64,000 bases of DNA from Reticulascus tulasneorum. Lineage: Eukaryota; Ascomycota; Sordariomycetes; Glomerellales; Reticulascaceae. The stretch spans positions 1,302,001-1,366,000 of the forward strand of contig LSAX01000008.1 of NCBI GenBank assembly GCA_001557505.1, given 5' to 3'. Below are positions 55,934-64,000 of this stretch, piece by piece. The translations under genes and the position numbers were made by a program. Every line of letters starts with the position of its first letter. Positions within the stretch are counted from its first letter, which is position 1. The notes under the pieces were generated by a model. It saw only the letters and a list, made by a program, of their open reading frames with translations, had not been told where the DNA came from and searched no databases.

Positions 55934-57769
55934 TCAAATTGCCTTGCTCTTCGCACAATCGTTGACCGCAACGTAGGCAAACGTCAGGGCAGGGCCTAGA
56001 GTAGATCCCGCGCCGGCATAGGTTCGGCCCATGACGCTCGCCGACGAGTTGCCAACCGCGTAGAGGCCGTCAATGACCTCGTACCCGTTCTTGGTATCCC
56101 TCAACGCCCTCGCGCGGTCGTCTGTCAGTATGCCACCCTTGGTGCCCAAGTCGCCAGGCCAGATCTTAACGGCGTAGAAGGGTCCATTTTCGATCTTGCC
56201 CAGGTTGCGGTTCTTCGGATACGACGGGTCGCCCAAGTACGAGTCGTAGATGCTAGTGCCCCGCGCAAAGTCCTCATCCACGCCCTTGTCCACGAACCCG
56301 TTAAACCGCTTGGCCGTCGCTGCGAGGCCGGCTTTATCGATCCCCAGCTTCTCGCCCAGCTCCTCAAGGCTAGGGGCCTTGTAAATGAAACCAGAATCGA
56401 TCGCCGATTGGGGTATGCTGTCGGGGCCGCCCGGCATGAACCTGCCAGCCAGAAGATATCGTTTCCGGTGGGTCGAGTCCATGATCAGGTAGGAGGGAAT
56501 GGTGGGCTTCTCCTGATGTCGTTTCCATATCTGGGTTCCGAGCGAGTTGTAGTTTTGGGACTCGTTCAGAAACCGCTGCCCCTCCTTGTCCACAATCATC
56601 GAATGCGGCAAGCCGCGGTCGTACAGGCACCAGATCCCCTGCTTGGTGACCGGCTCCCACATGGCCGCGCCCCACCATGCCGAATCCATCAGCGCGGTGG
56701 CCGCGCCAATCTTCATCGCAGCCACGATGGGCTCACCCTGATCTGTCGGGCAGGCCGAAGACCAGTCTGCCGTGATCGGTGCCGCCTGGAACTTCTTGCG
56801 CATGGCGTCATTCCGTGCAAAGCCGCCGGCCGCGATGATGACACCCTTGGATGCCTCCACCGTCAGCATCTTACCCTCATGCTCCACGATAGCGCCGGTG
56901 ACCCGCCCGTCCTTGACAACCAACTCCGTCATTCGGCTCGCCGTCCACACCGGCGTGCCGCGCCGCACGTTCAGGCAGATGAGTTGGCTGATCATAGACA
57001 CTCCTAACGTGACGTTTTCGCTGCCGAACACGCGGCCCGGATACCGCCTGTACCCGTATATCTTTGCCCCCGTCCACATGCCGTCCCACGAGGACGTTGC
57101 CCGCACGATTTTGGAAAGCTCATATGTGTACAACGGAAGCGGTGCCCGCGTCGGGTTGATGTTGAGCAGGTCTTTCCAAGGGCCAAGCAGGTTGGAGTCA
57201 AACAGGCCCGCTTCGATATTGCGCCCGCCGACCGACGCGCCGGGGTGGTAGGGGAAGTAGTCGGGATATACTGGGGTCCTGCACCACTTGTAGCCCTCGG
57301 TCTCCAACCATTGGACCATCTCGGGCCCTTGCTCCAGGAAGGCCACCTTCCGTTCGCGCGAGGAGGCCGGGCCGGCGTCCCCAATGATGCTTTCCATGTA
57401 CGTCAGGGCCTTCGAAACGCTGTCACCGAAACCCGAATTTCCGTGGATGTGCGTGTTGGGAACCCAGAGCCCGGATCCCGAGTAGCAAGACGTCCCGCCG
57501 ATCTTGGGGCTCTTTTCAACCACCAAGACCTGCAGCCCCAGTGCCCTGGCGCGCAGCGCGGCAGTCAAGGCGGCGCCACCGGAGCCGACCACCAGAACGT
57601 CGGTGCGGACGGTGCCGTCGCTCGATATGCTTTGGCGCCGCGCATTGAGCTCAGGATCCTCGGTGAGACGGCCACTTCGGCGGGCGATGCGAGTAACCAG
57701 AACGGCACCTACACCTGCCGCCAAGGCATACGATGCAATACGAGCGCTTCGTTTTCGAAATAGAGGCAT
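55934..57769 (-). CDS. FAD-binding 3-ketosteroid-dehydrogenase/fumarate-reductase-like flavoprotein
   Basis: 611 codons, one exon. The N-terminus has a membrane-anchor-like segment (ASYALAAGVGAVLVT) followed by Arg residues. The flavoprotein fold then starts with VLVVGSGGAALTAALRARA and VVEKSPKIGGTSCYSGSGLWVPN, and closes with GLYAVGNSSASVMGRTYAGAGSTLGPALTFAY, the hallmark of FAD_binding_2 family KstD-like enzymes. These oxidise steroid or similar ring ketones, or reduce fumarate; substrate cannot be told here. The frame continues upstream to a GTG; the ATG at 57769 lies 52 bp from a TATA box. GC content is visibly higher than in the flanking intergenic DNA. Confidence 0.87.
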   Translation of the reverse strand: MPLFRKRSARIASYALAAGVGAVLVTRIARRSGRLTEDPELNARRQSISSDGTVRTDVLVVGSGGAALTAALRARALGLQVLVVEKSPKIGGTSCYSGSGLWVPNTHIHGNSGFGDSVSKALTYMESIIGDAGPASSRERKVAFLEQGPEMVQWLETEGYKWCRTPVYPDYFPYHPGASVGGRNIEAGLFDSNLLGPWKDLLNINPTRAPLPLYTYELSKIVRATSSWDGMWTGAKIYGYRRYPGRVFGSENVTLGVSMISQLICLNVRRGTPVWTASRMTELVVKDGRVTGAIVEHEGKMLTVEASKGVIIAAGGFARNDAMRKKFQAAPITADWSSACPTDQGEPIVAAMKIGAATALMDSAWWGAAMWEPVTKQGIWCLYDRGLPHSMIVDKEGQRFLNESQNYNSLGTQIWKRHQEKPTIPSYLIMDSTHRKRYLLAGRFMPGGPDSIPQSAIDSGFIYKAPSLEELGEKLGIDKAGLAATAKRFNGFVDKGVDEDFARGTSIYDSYLGDPSYPKNRNLGKIENGPFYAVKIWPGDLGTKGGILTDDRARALRDTKNGYEVIDGLYAVGNSSASVMGRTYAGAGSTLGPALTFAYVAVNDCAKSKAI

Positions 57770-57820
57770 TGTTCTGGCCCGGTAGGTTATGTCTCTTCCA
57801 ATCACACGAATCTCGCGTGC

Positions 57821-57828
57821 TCTTATAC
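57821..57828 (-). promoter_or_regulatory. TATA-like box of the KstD-like gene
   Basis: Reads GTATAAGA on the minus strand, 52 bp upstream of the ATG at 57769. Confidence 0.45.
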
Positions 57829-59183
57829 ACTCGAGCGAACCCGCATTTTAAGGCTTCGTCATTGCCGCCCGCGCCAATTATTGGGTAGGAATCCCGTCCC
57901 TTAGCATGCTCATCACTCTGGGGCTTGTGAGGGGGACGGCCACACGGATGCGCCACCGTGTCGGATATCAATATCCCCGGGTGCGGCGGGTCTTGCTAGT
58001 AGAAACTGTGGACCTCGGGTGGGGAACCCATCTGTTCGGCAGCTGGAAATGTCCACTTTATTATGCTATACTGTTCCTTCATATGTAAGAAGTCGATGTG
58101 TTGACGGCCACTAGGTAGACTGACTGACTTTTACATTGAGAGGTTTGCCTTGTACTCCAATTTGCTCAGGTAGCTGGTAGGGTGTGGGGGGTCGAGGGAA
58201 ATGCAAGTCGCTCCAACTGGATGAGATCGAAGCTCTATAGGACGGTGACGATGCATGGGCACGAGGTGGTACTGTAGACGATAAAGAAAAATTTCAAATA
58301 AACTGAGTTGCGACGCAATATTTGTCTTCGCTACTCCTGCATGGAGGCACATACGATAAGTATCGGATAAGAATTATGTCGAGCTAGATCTAGAATTCCA
58401 CATATCATGGGGCTCTTACTTCCACACCCATGTCCTCGGATTCCCCATTCCAAAAACAAAAACAAAAAAAAGGGTAGCCATTTATACTATACTCAAACTC
58501 TTTACTTGGGTCAGCTTAGGAACAGAGTGGAAGTGATGAGGTGGCGAAGAATCATATGGAAAAAGCAAGCAAGCCGTTCAAATCGAAGATTGTCAAGCCG
58601 AAGGTTGTTAAGTCGAAAGATTAGGAGGCTCAGAAAGAAGACTCAGAAAGAAAGCTTGGCGACACTGATATTGTTTGTGCTCGGGAATTACTCCGTTAAG
58701 ACTCACACATTCTTAGGCTATGTATTTAAGGTAGCTGTTAATCCCCTCCATTGATCTACATGCGATGTCTCGAGAGGATTCAATACAACTGAGCCACAGG
58801 AGCCTCTCCAACCAACCAGGTTGAGGTCGCTTATTCCGGTATTGACTCGGACACCGCGGTCTGATCAAGAGAAGACGACACCGATCAGCTGCGGGAAGAG
58901 AAAGATATGAGGCTCCAGCTAAAGAGGCAACTGCAAGGCTTGGGATAAAGGATATTTGTCAAATTGAATGCATCTTTTCAGTTGGGAGGAGATCGATATG
59001 CTGAAGATGTAGAGCAACGAATGCTGCATTTGCAAGAAGGTATACTAGAGAGATATTCCACCATCCATTGTAATCGATATTCGGTCCATGAACTGAACGC
59101 TATGCAAGCCACTGGATATTGAAAGCGGTATCTGCCACTTTAGTGCCAAGACACAGTATCAGGCAAGCAACTAAGGCGTGGGC
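57829..59183. other. Intergenic with decayed coding-like sequence
   Basis: No intact gene. Between about 58560 and 59110 the plus strand shows coding-like pieces broken by stops: KPFKSKIVKPKVVKSKD, EDDTDQLREEKDMRLQLKRQ, and LNASFQLGGDRYAEDVEQRM. The last two share one frame with a TAA between them. Possibly an old gene or transposon relic; family not recognised. Confidence 0.35.
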
Positions 59184-60372
59184 AACTTCGGCCCTGCGGC
59201 AAAGGTTTCGTCGTCCTCTATTTTCCTTCAATACCTCCCATCCGGAAGTCCTACTCTTTCTCCTACGTCCGCGTCCAACTCGCCGTTCCTTCCTTCTCCG
59301 GAAGAATGATCAACTTCTGCTCGCCAGCGGCTGTGGCTCCCTCCAGGTCGGGGTTCCGGGACGATTTTGCCCTCTCCGAGCTGAGCGCGACATGGGAGGC
59401 GCCCGTTGCTATTAATGGTTCCTATACCGTCTAGACCTGGCGGAGCCTGCGGCTTAGCGAAATTTTGGTCTTCGACTAGTCGTTCCAGCTGGTTGCTGCG
59501 GACTTGGCTGTGACACCATCAACCTATATCTTTGGCACGAACCCCGCTCGCGAATGGTACCGTACCCGGTATGTGTTGACTTTCTTTTGCTTTTGGGTCG
59601 CAAAGTGCTGCCTAGCGTTAATAGAAATCATTACCGTCGGTTTAAGCTACAATCTGTCTAGGAATGTTATGGCCGCAACACAAACCGATGCTGATGTAGC
59701 CGAGGTGTGTCGGCAGGCTTTCGAAGCCGAGCACTACTCAAGATTCCAAGAAGCCTTCAATCAGCATGGGAAGGCTGTGATTGCCTTGAACAAACTCGCC
59801 GACGATGCCAAATTCCTCGACCGTGAGAGAAAACGGATCGCCCGCAAACAGGCCAAGTTTCACGGCACACGGCGAGAACTCCTGCAGCAGATCCTAAGTG
59901 GCCGCAAGAAAGGATTAGACGTTGTCCTGCCATCTTCAATCAGCGCGCGGGAGAGCCTGGCGACCATGATCAATGGACTGCCGTGCTTGAGCCTGGACGA
60001 GATTTTGTTGTCCAAGAGCTTGAAGCCGCTGTACGACAAAGCGCAGGCTGCGGTGCCAAAAGGAACTGTGGTCAACTCGAAACAGGCGATCACATCATTT
60101 CTGGCCTCTTTGAAGGACAATCCCGCCTTGATTACTCCAGAGATCAGACACATGTTCACGTTGAACGCGGACGGCAGCCGCTCGATCCCATTCTACACCC
60201 CCGGTCTCGACAAAACTCAACCCGAGATGCAATTCCATGTATATATGAGCTCTGAGAACGTCTTCACCTCGGGCCGCTGGTTCTACTTCAAGGTCAAAGA
60301 TTCCAGCGAGCGGCAAACCATTTATGTGCTCCAAGGCTTAAAGCGTCGCGGTTACCAGGTCGCACAAACCTA

Positions 60373-60696
60373 AGTCAAAACACCCCCATTCCGCCACCCC
60401 CCCATTCCGCCACAGTGCACCACCAAAAAGCTGGGTCAATATCTCAACAACCACTTAGTTCTAAATATCTAGATTTTCATGGTAAATCTAGTATATTAAT
60501 AAAAGATAGATTCCAAGAGGGGTGCAAAATCGGACTGAAATTGGCCGAGATATTCAACAGCAAAGATATTTACATAGTAAATCCGTACCACCCCAACTTC
60601 ACCAAACAAGGAATTAAAATTGAATTGAAAATCTAGTATAATATTAGAGGCCAAGAAAAGCTCTAGGCATATTTCTATTTTGTGGTAGCTAAAATG
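60373..60696 (+). repeat. Left terminal inverted repeat arm of the MITE
   Basis: About 324 bp, pairing with the right arm. The segment from GATTCCAAGAGGGGTGCAAA to AATTGAATTGAAAATCTA is the best conserved between the arms. Confidence 0.85.
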
Positions 60697-60777
60697 GTCG
60701 AAATTTAAGCTCTAAAATAAGAAATCCCCTATTAAAATTTAGTAAGGAAAATACTAAACTTTCTATAGCATTTTGAT

Positions 60778-61114
60778 CCATTTAGTTACCACAAAATAAA
60801 AATATTCCCAGAGCTTCTCTTGGCCTCTAATATTATATTAGATTTTCAATTCAATTTTAATTCCTTGTTTGGTGAAGTTGGGGTGGTACGGATTTACTAT
60901 GTAAATATCTTTGCTGTTGAATATCTCGGCCAATTTCAGTCCGATTTTGCACCCCTTTTGGAATCTATCTTCTATTAATATATTAGATTTACTATTAAAA
61001 TCTTAAGTTGTTGAGTTAAACCCTTGTTGAGATATTGACCCTTGTAAATCTAGCTTTTTTGGTGGTTGCAGGGTGGCGGAATGGGGGGGGTGGCGGAATG
61101 GAGGTGTTTTGACT
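60778..61114 (-). repeat. Right terminal inverted repeat arm of the MITE
   Basis: About 337 bp, the reverse complement of the left arm with small indels near its outer third (the stretch with GGGTTTAACTCAACAA on the complementary strand is longer than in the left arm). Confidence 0.85.
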
Positions 61115-61582
61115 TACCTGTCACGGGCCGCCGAATTCACCGCCCCTTGCGTACAAACCTTCGTGACGCCTGTGCAAAGTAGTGGCAGCCGCTTCGATGG
61201 CGGCATCGGCCGGCAGCTGACCCACGTCACATCTTCGCCCTTGCCGGTCGTTGACAAACCGGACCGCATGAAGCACGTCAAGTGGGAGCCTCGGCGCATG
61301 ACGTGGGGCGGGCGCAATTTCGTTTGGAAGCAAGGGAAAGCTACCCTAGATACGGAACTGTGCGAGGTCAAGCGCGAGTGGCCGCAACCAGGCAGCAAGA
61401 CCGGCAAGATGTTGGATGAGTGTTTCGAGCCGATTGTGCATGCGCAGACAAAGGTCGCCCTGAAGAAGACGGCGGTCATGACATTCCGGTACGGGTGCGG
61501 GACAGACTTTTTGTTCCGCGAGTTGGTTCTGGCTAGCTACCTTACGAGCTCTTTCGTCCTGGGATTTGGCCATGATAGTTAG

Positions 61583-63662
61583 GTGCTAGCGTTCAATAGC
61601 CATCTCACGCCCAGCGGCCCTTGCTTGGTTATCTGGAGAGCAAGAGGAGGACGTGATATCTGCAATCTGCTCCTAGTGGAGCAGGCTCACTTGCATCATT
61701 CATTGACAGACGAGGAAGAAAAGATGTCCGTAACTGTGAAGTTGGGGAAGTGAAAGGAGAAGCCCACTGTTATCAGGTGCTGGAATGCTGAAAGCGAGAG
61801 CAGAAGTGGGGTTGGAAGTGAGATTATCGCCGCGTAGCACAACGTCGAACATCGGTAGGTCCGGTTGAGAAGATATGCCTTATCCAATGCTTGCGGGGCC
61901 AGGCATGTGATCTATGGAGCGTGTTGTGCTTGTTGAAGGTATAAATGGCGAGGATGAGAGTCAGAGGGGACACTTCATTGTGGTTGAGTTGGAACCTGGG
62001 TGCAGCTGGCTCGAGTTAGGAGCTGGGCTACCAATATAATGGATCATCTGGAACGCTAAGTCATGCGCCTAACCCTTGACTAACTGCCTATTGCGGGCTC
62101 GGCTGGCTCAGTGTTGGCTGCCAGCTAGAGGATAATTAGTATCACGTGTTGTCAGGTGTGTATTGTGTTAAAGGAGCGGCGGCAGCAAAGCCACTGAACG
62201 TTGGAAAGAATGGCAGCAGCATGGTTTCGCATTTGTTGGGGATATCTTGCAGGATAATGCGAGTTAGCAGCCGGGCATCGCAGAGCTTCGATGCGTGTGC
62301 AACAGGCGGGATATGTACTTCACTGACCGACAGGGGACGGATTAAAGAACCTGGATGAGGGACGGTCCAAGACCAGACCACTGTGCGATATCGATATAAT
62401 AGATTAGTGCGATATCGAGTGGGCGATAAGTATTGATTGGATTGGTAATACAGTTTGAGCCGCAGAGATGCCGTTAAATGTTAAACTGCGCGACGCGCAA
62501 TAACATATCTGACAGGTTACTCCAAAGATGATGCACTACGTCATGTCGCCCAGAACCATGAGGTCTTCGCCCGGACGACTTGAATGCAATCCCATCCCAA
62601 GATTCTCCATATCACTTCACCTCTCAGGTGCCCATACGCTGCAAATGATCTTGCGCAAGGCATGATCCGGCGCTTGGACCTCAGGTCCTCGAAGCGAAAG
62701 TTCGGCTCGGCACCAACGGTAGTCAGATCCTCACACACCTACCACATCATTCGTACACACCAACCAAGGAACACACTCACTCACCCACACATTACCTCCG
62801 AAGACTCCTCGGATTACGAGTTTTGTATGCTCGGGAGAAGGAGGATTCATCAGCAAAGTAGAGTGATCTTCCCAAATGCTCTCTCTCCAAATGAGTCAGA
62901 GGCTTGCCTGATCACTTGATGACCATTCAAAATGCAGTGTAGCGTTCGGGCATACCTCGTCGATTACCTTTGTTCTGCCGTTCTCCATTAAAAATCACCT
63001 AATCTGGGGACGACTGAAGGACTCGAACCCAAATCACGGAAGTCGCATGTTAAGTCTTCCGTGAAGCTTATTCCCGAGGATGGCTCATTGGGTGACTGGC
63101 AACCAGGTGGGATCAAAAGGATTCGGCCAGGGGGGGGGAACTAGAGTCAAGTTGGACAAGTGCCGAAGACGGAGGTAACTTCGCGCGATAAATCCGAGAT
63201 CCTAATTAATCAGCTCCTTGTTTGCCATCCACACTCCAATTCCGCCAAGACTTCATACATATATTATCATTATTCTCGACCGTTGGGTTTGAGCCTCAGT
63301 CTTGGCTTCGTCTGACATCAACCTTATGGGTGGATCACGAATCTAGAAAGTGCCTTAAAGTCTTTTTCTGCTTAGGTAACTCACACGTCTCATTGTTGAA
63401 AGTCGCGCACCGCCTTCAACTACATATCCACCCTGTCGTCGTCGGTTGCGTTTCAACCAACGTGAGATTTCTACTCGTTATTGAGATCAGGGAACTCGCA
63501 TAAACAAAACCAGCATTTTATGGCCGAAGAATTTATCCTAAAGTTTCACTGAGAAGTTTGCCATATTTGCAAACAGCTTCGCGCTTGTTTGGCAATACAC
63601 CTCCTCAGATCCCCGGAAAAAACAACACAGAAGAAAAGAGATAAAACTGGGGCTTACGCAAA
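61583..63662. other. Intergenic, upstream of the right-edge transporter
   Basis: About 2.1 kb without a supported gene. Near 62995-63090 the minus strand shows a tRNA-like B-box (GGTTCGAGTCC) and an 8-bp hairpin, but no complete cloverleaf. A nine-G run lies near 63130. The rest is unremarkable. Confidence 0.45.
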
Positions 63663-64000
63663 ATGCCTCGCTCAACGAGCGGTATATCGGACACGTCTAA
63701 TTCCACTGTCATGGATAAGTCTGCGCTGGCAGACCCGGAGAAGACGACGGAACAAACGGCGTATGACAGCACATCCAAGAATCGAGCACCATCACAGCAT
63801 TCCGACACTGACACAGACATCCAATCTCAACGCGAAAATGTCGTGGAACCCGATCTTGAGAAAGGGCCCTCGGTGCCGTCCGCGAAGCCGGATGGCGCTC
63901 CTGCGGATGCGCCACCCGGCATGCCCCCAGGCATGAATCCGGCAGACTTTCCTGACGGCGGGAGGGAGGCTTGGCTCGTGGTTTTTGGCGGGTGGTGTGC
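63663..64000 (+). CDS. N-terminus of an MFS monocarboxylate-type transporter (partial)
   Basis: The ATG at 63663 opens a frame still open at the window end (112 codons visible). The first 95 residues are a hydrophilic, Ser/Thr/Asp/Pro-rich tail, followed by [20 protein letters not shown], the entry to the first membrane helix. The DGG(R/W)xAW(L/V)VVFG motif just before helix 1 is typical of fungal MCT-type (SLC16-like) major facilitator proteins, which carry monocarboxylates or riboflavin-like substrates at the plasma membrane. Substrate cannot be inferred from this part. Confidence 0.8.
   Translation, partial: MPRSTSGISDTSNSTVMDKSALADPEKTTEQTAYDSTSKNRAPSQHSDTDTDIQSQRENVVEPDLEKGPSVPSAKPDGAPADAPPGMPPGMNPADFPDGGREAWLVVFGGWC

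Larger units (their letters stand above)
60373..61114. mobile_element. 742-bp foldback MITE, Tc1/mariner-type TA insertion
   Basis: A near-perfect palindrome. The left arm (60373 to about 60696) and right arm (about 60778 to 61114) are complementary at roughly nine bases in ten, and enclose a loop of about 80 bp. Both ends begin AGTCAAAACACC when read inward and are followed by two short CATTCCGCCAC repeats. Each end is flanked by TA (60371-60372 and 61115-61116), the target duplication of Tc1/mariner elements. It is AT-rich, unlike the surrounding coding DNA, and encodes no transposase; short open frames in the arms are coincidental. It is non-autonomous and would need a transposase elsewhere in the genome. 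Confidence 0.93.
59184..61582 (+). pseudogene. Fungal gene of unknown function, split by a MITE and decayed at the 5' end
   Basis: The best-preserved part starts at ATG 59669 and runs to 60370, and resumes at 61117-61582. Between them lies a palindromic transposon with TA duplications. Element plus one TA equals 744 bp, a multiple of three, and the flanks join in frame (VAQT to YLSRAA); uninterrupted, the ORF would be 389 codons. The N-terminal part is a charged helical bundle of MIT-like type (FQEAFNQHGKAVIALNKLAD). The C-terminal part has DRMKHVKWEPRRMTWGGRNF and DFLFRELVLASYLTSSFVLG, a pattern seen in uncharacterised fungal proteins. Upstream, coding-like sequence continues: SGSPTLSPTSASNSPFLPSP ends at a TGA (59307), and another frame (RDDFALSELSATWEAPVA) has TAG at 59432 and 59477. 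A 93-bp intron (59569-59661, GTATGT...CTAG) lies in frame. The gene is therefore probably non-functional. Confidence 0.7.

Noticed and set aside
60415..60636. 73-codon open frame inside the MITE arm
   Set aside because: It lies in a terminal inverted repeat, has no start context or family, and its mirror exists in the other arm.
62995..63100. tRNA-like sequence on the minus strand (B-box GGTTCGAGTCC, 8-bp hairpin, CGTCCCC end)
   Set aside because: The T-stem pairs over only three bases, no matching 5' acceptor strand is present, and the anticodon loop would be 13 nt. At most a tRNA relic.

Overview
This window comes from the nuclear genome of a filamentous ascomycete (Pezizomycotina). The evidence is the set of genes: an ATM1-type mitochondrial ABC exporter, cytosolic Phe-tRNA synthetase alpha, AIM24, GH11 and GH12 glycanases, a DUF8021 secreted protein, a GT2 glycosyltransferase of the hyphal-growth type, and a NACHT/ankyrin NLR. 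Introns are short (41-187 bp) with GTAAGT/GTATGT-like donors, CTAAC/CTGAC-like branch sites and YAG acceptors. Base composition is moderate and intergenic spaces are long. Gene content suggests Sordariomycetes or a related class; species cannot be named from the sequence.

Layout, left to right: the 5' exon of an unknown gene leaving the left edge (-); mitochondrial ABC transporter (-); an acidic/proline-rich single-pass membrane protein (-); a DUF7730/F-box-like protein (-); an omega-like glutathione transferase (-); a decayed phosphoenolpyruvate mutase/isocitrate lyase gene (+); GH11 xylanase (-); DUF8021 secreted protein (-); a six-exon hydrolase-NACHT-ankyrin NLR (-); UDP-glucose 6-dehydrogenase (-); a 3.8 kb gene-free stretch; a GPI-anchored GH12-like protein (+); 3.3 kb without genes; GT2 glycosyltransferase (+); a decayed ankyrin-like remnant (-); Phe-tRNA synthetase alpha (+); a DUF7708-like P-loop-less NTPase-like protein (-) divergent from a DUF7025-AAA ATPase (+); an AIF/AMID-like FAD oxidoreductase (-); GNAT acetyltransferase (+); kinesin-10 with a C-terminal HhH domain (-) divergent from AIM24 (+); a 3-ketosteroid-dehydrogenase-like flavoprotein (-); a gene disrupted by a 742-bp foldback MITE (+); and the 5' end of an MFS monocarboxylate-type transporter leaving the right edge (+).

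The genes do not form one recognisable pathway or secondary-metabolite cluster. Housekeeping genes (ABC exporter, FRS2, UGDH, AIM24, kinesin) are mixed with secreted plant-polymer hydrolases (GH11, GH12) and self/non-self style regulators (NLR, DUF7708/AAA pair). Gene decay stands out: the PEP-mutase pseudogene carries several stops and frameshifts, the ankyrin-like remnant is similar, and the right-hand gene has in-frame stops upstream plus a TA-flanked palindromic transposon in its coding sequence.

Splice models were worked out by eye from reading-frame continuity, splice consensus and family similarity. Start codons were re-set to ATG wherever an open frame began with TTG, CTG or GTG. No alignments, expression data or databases were available.
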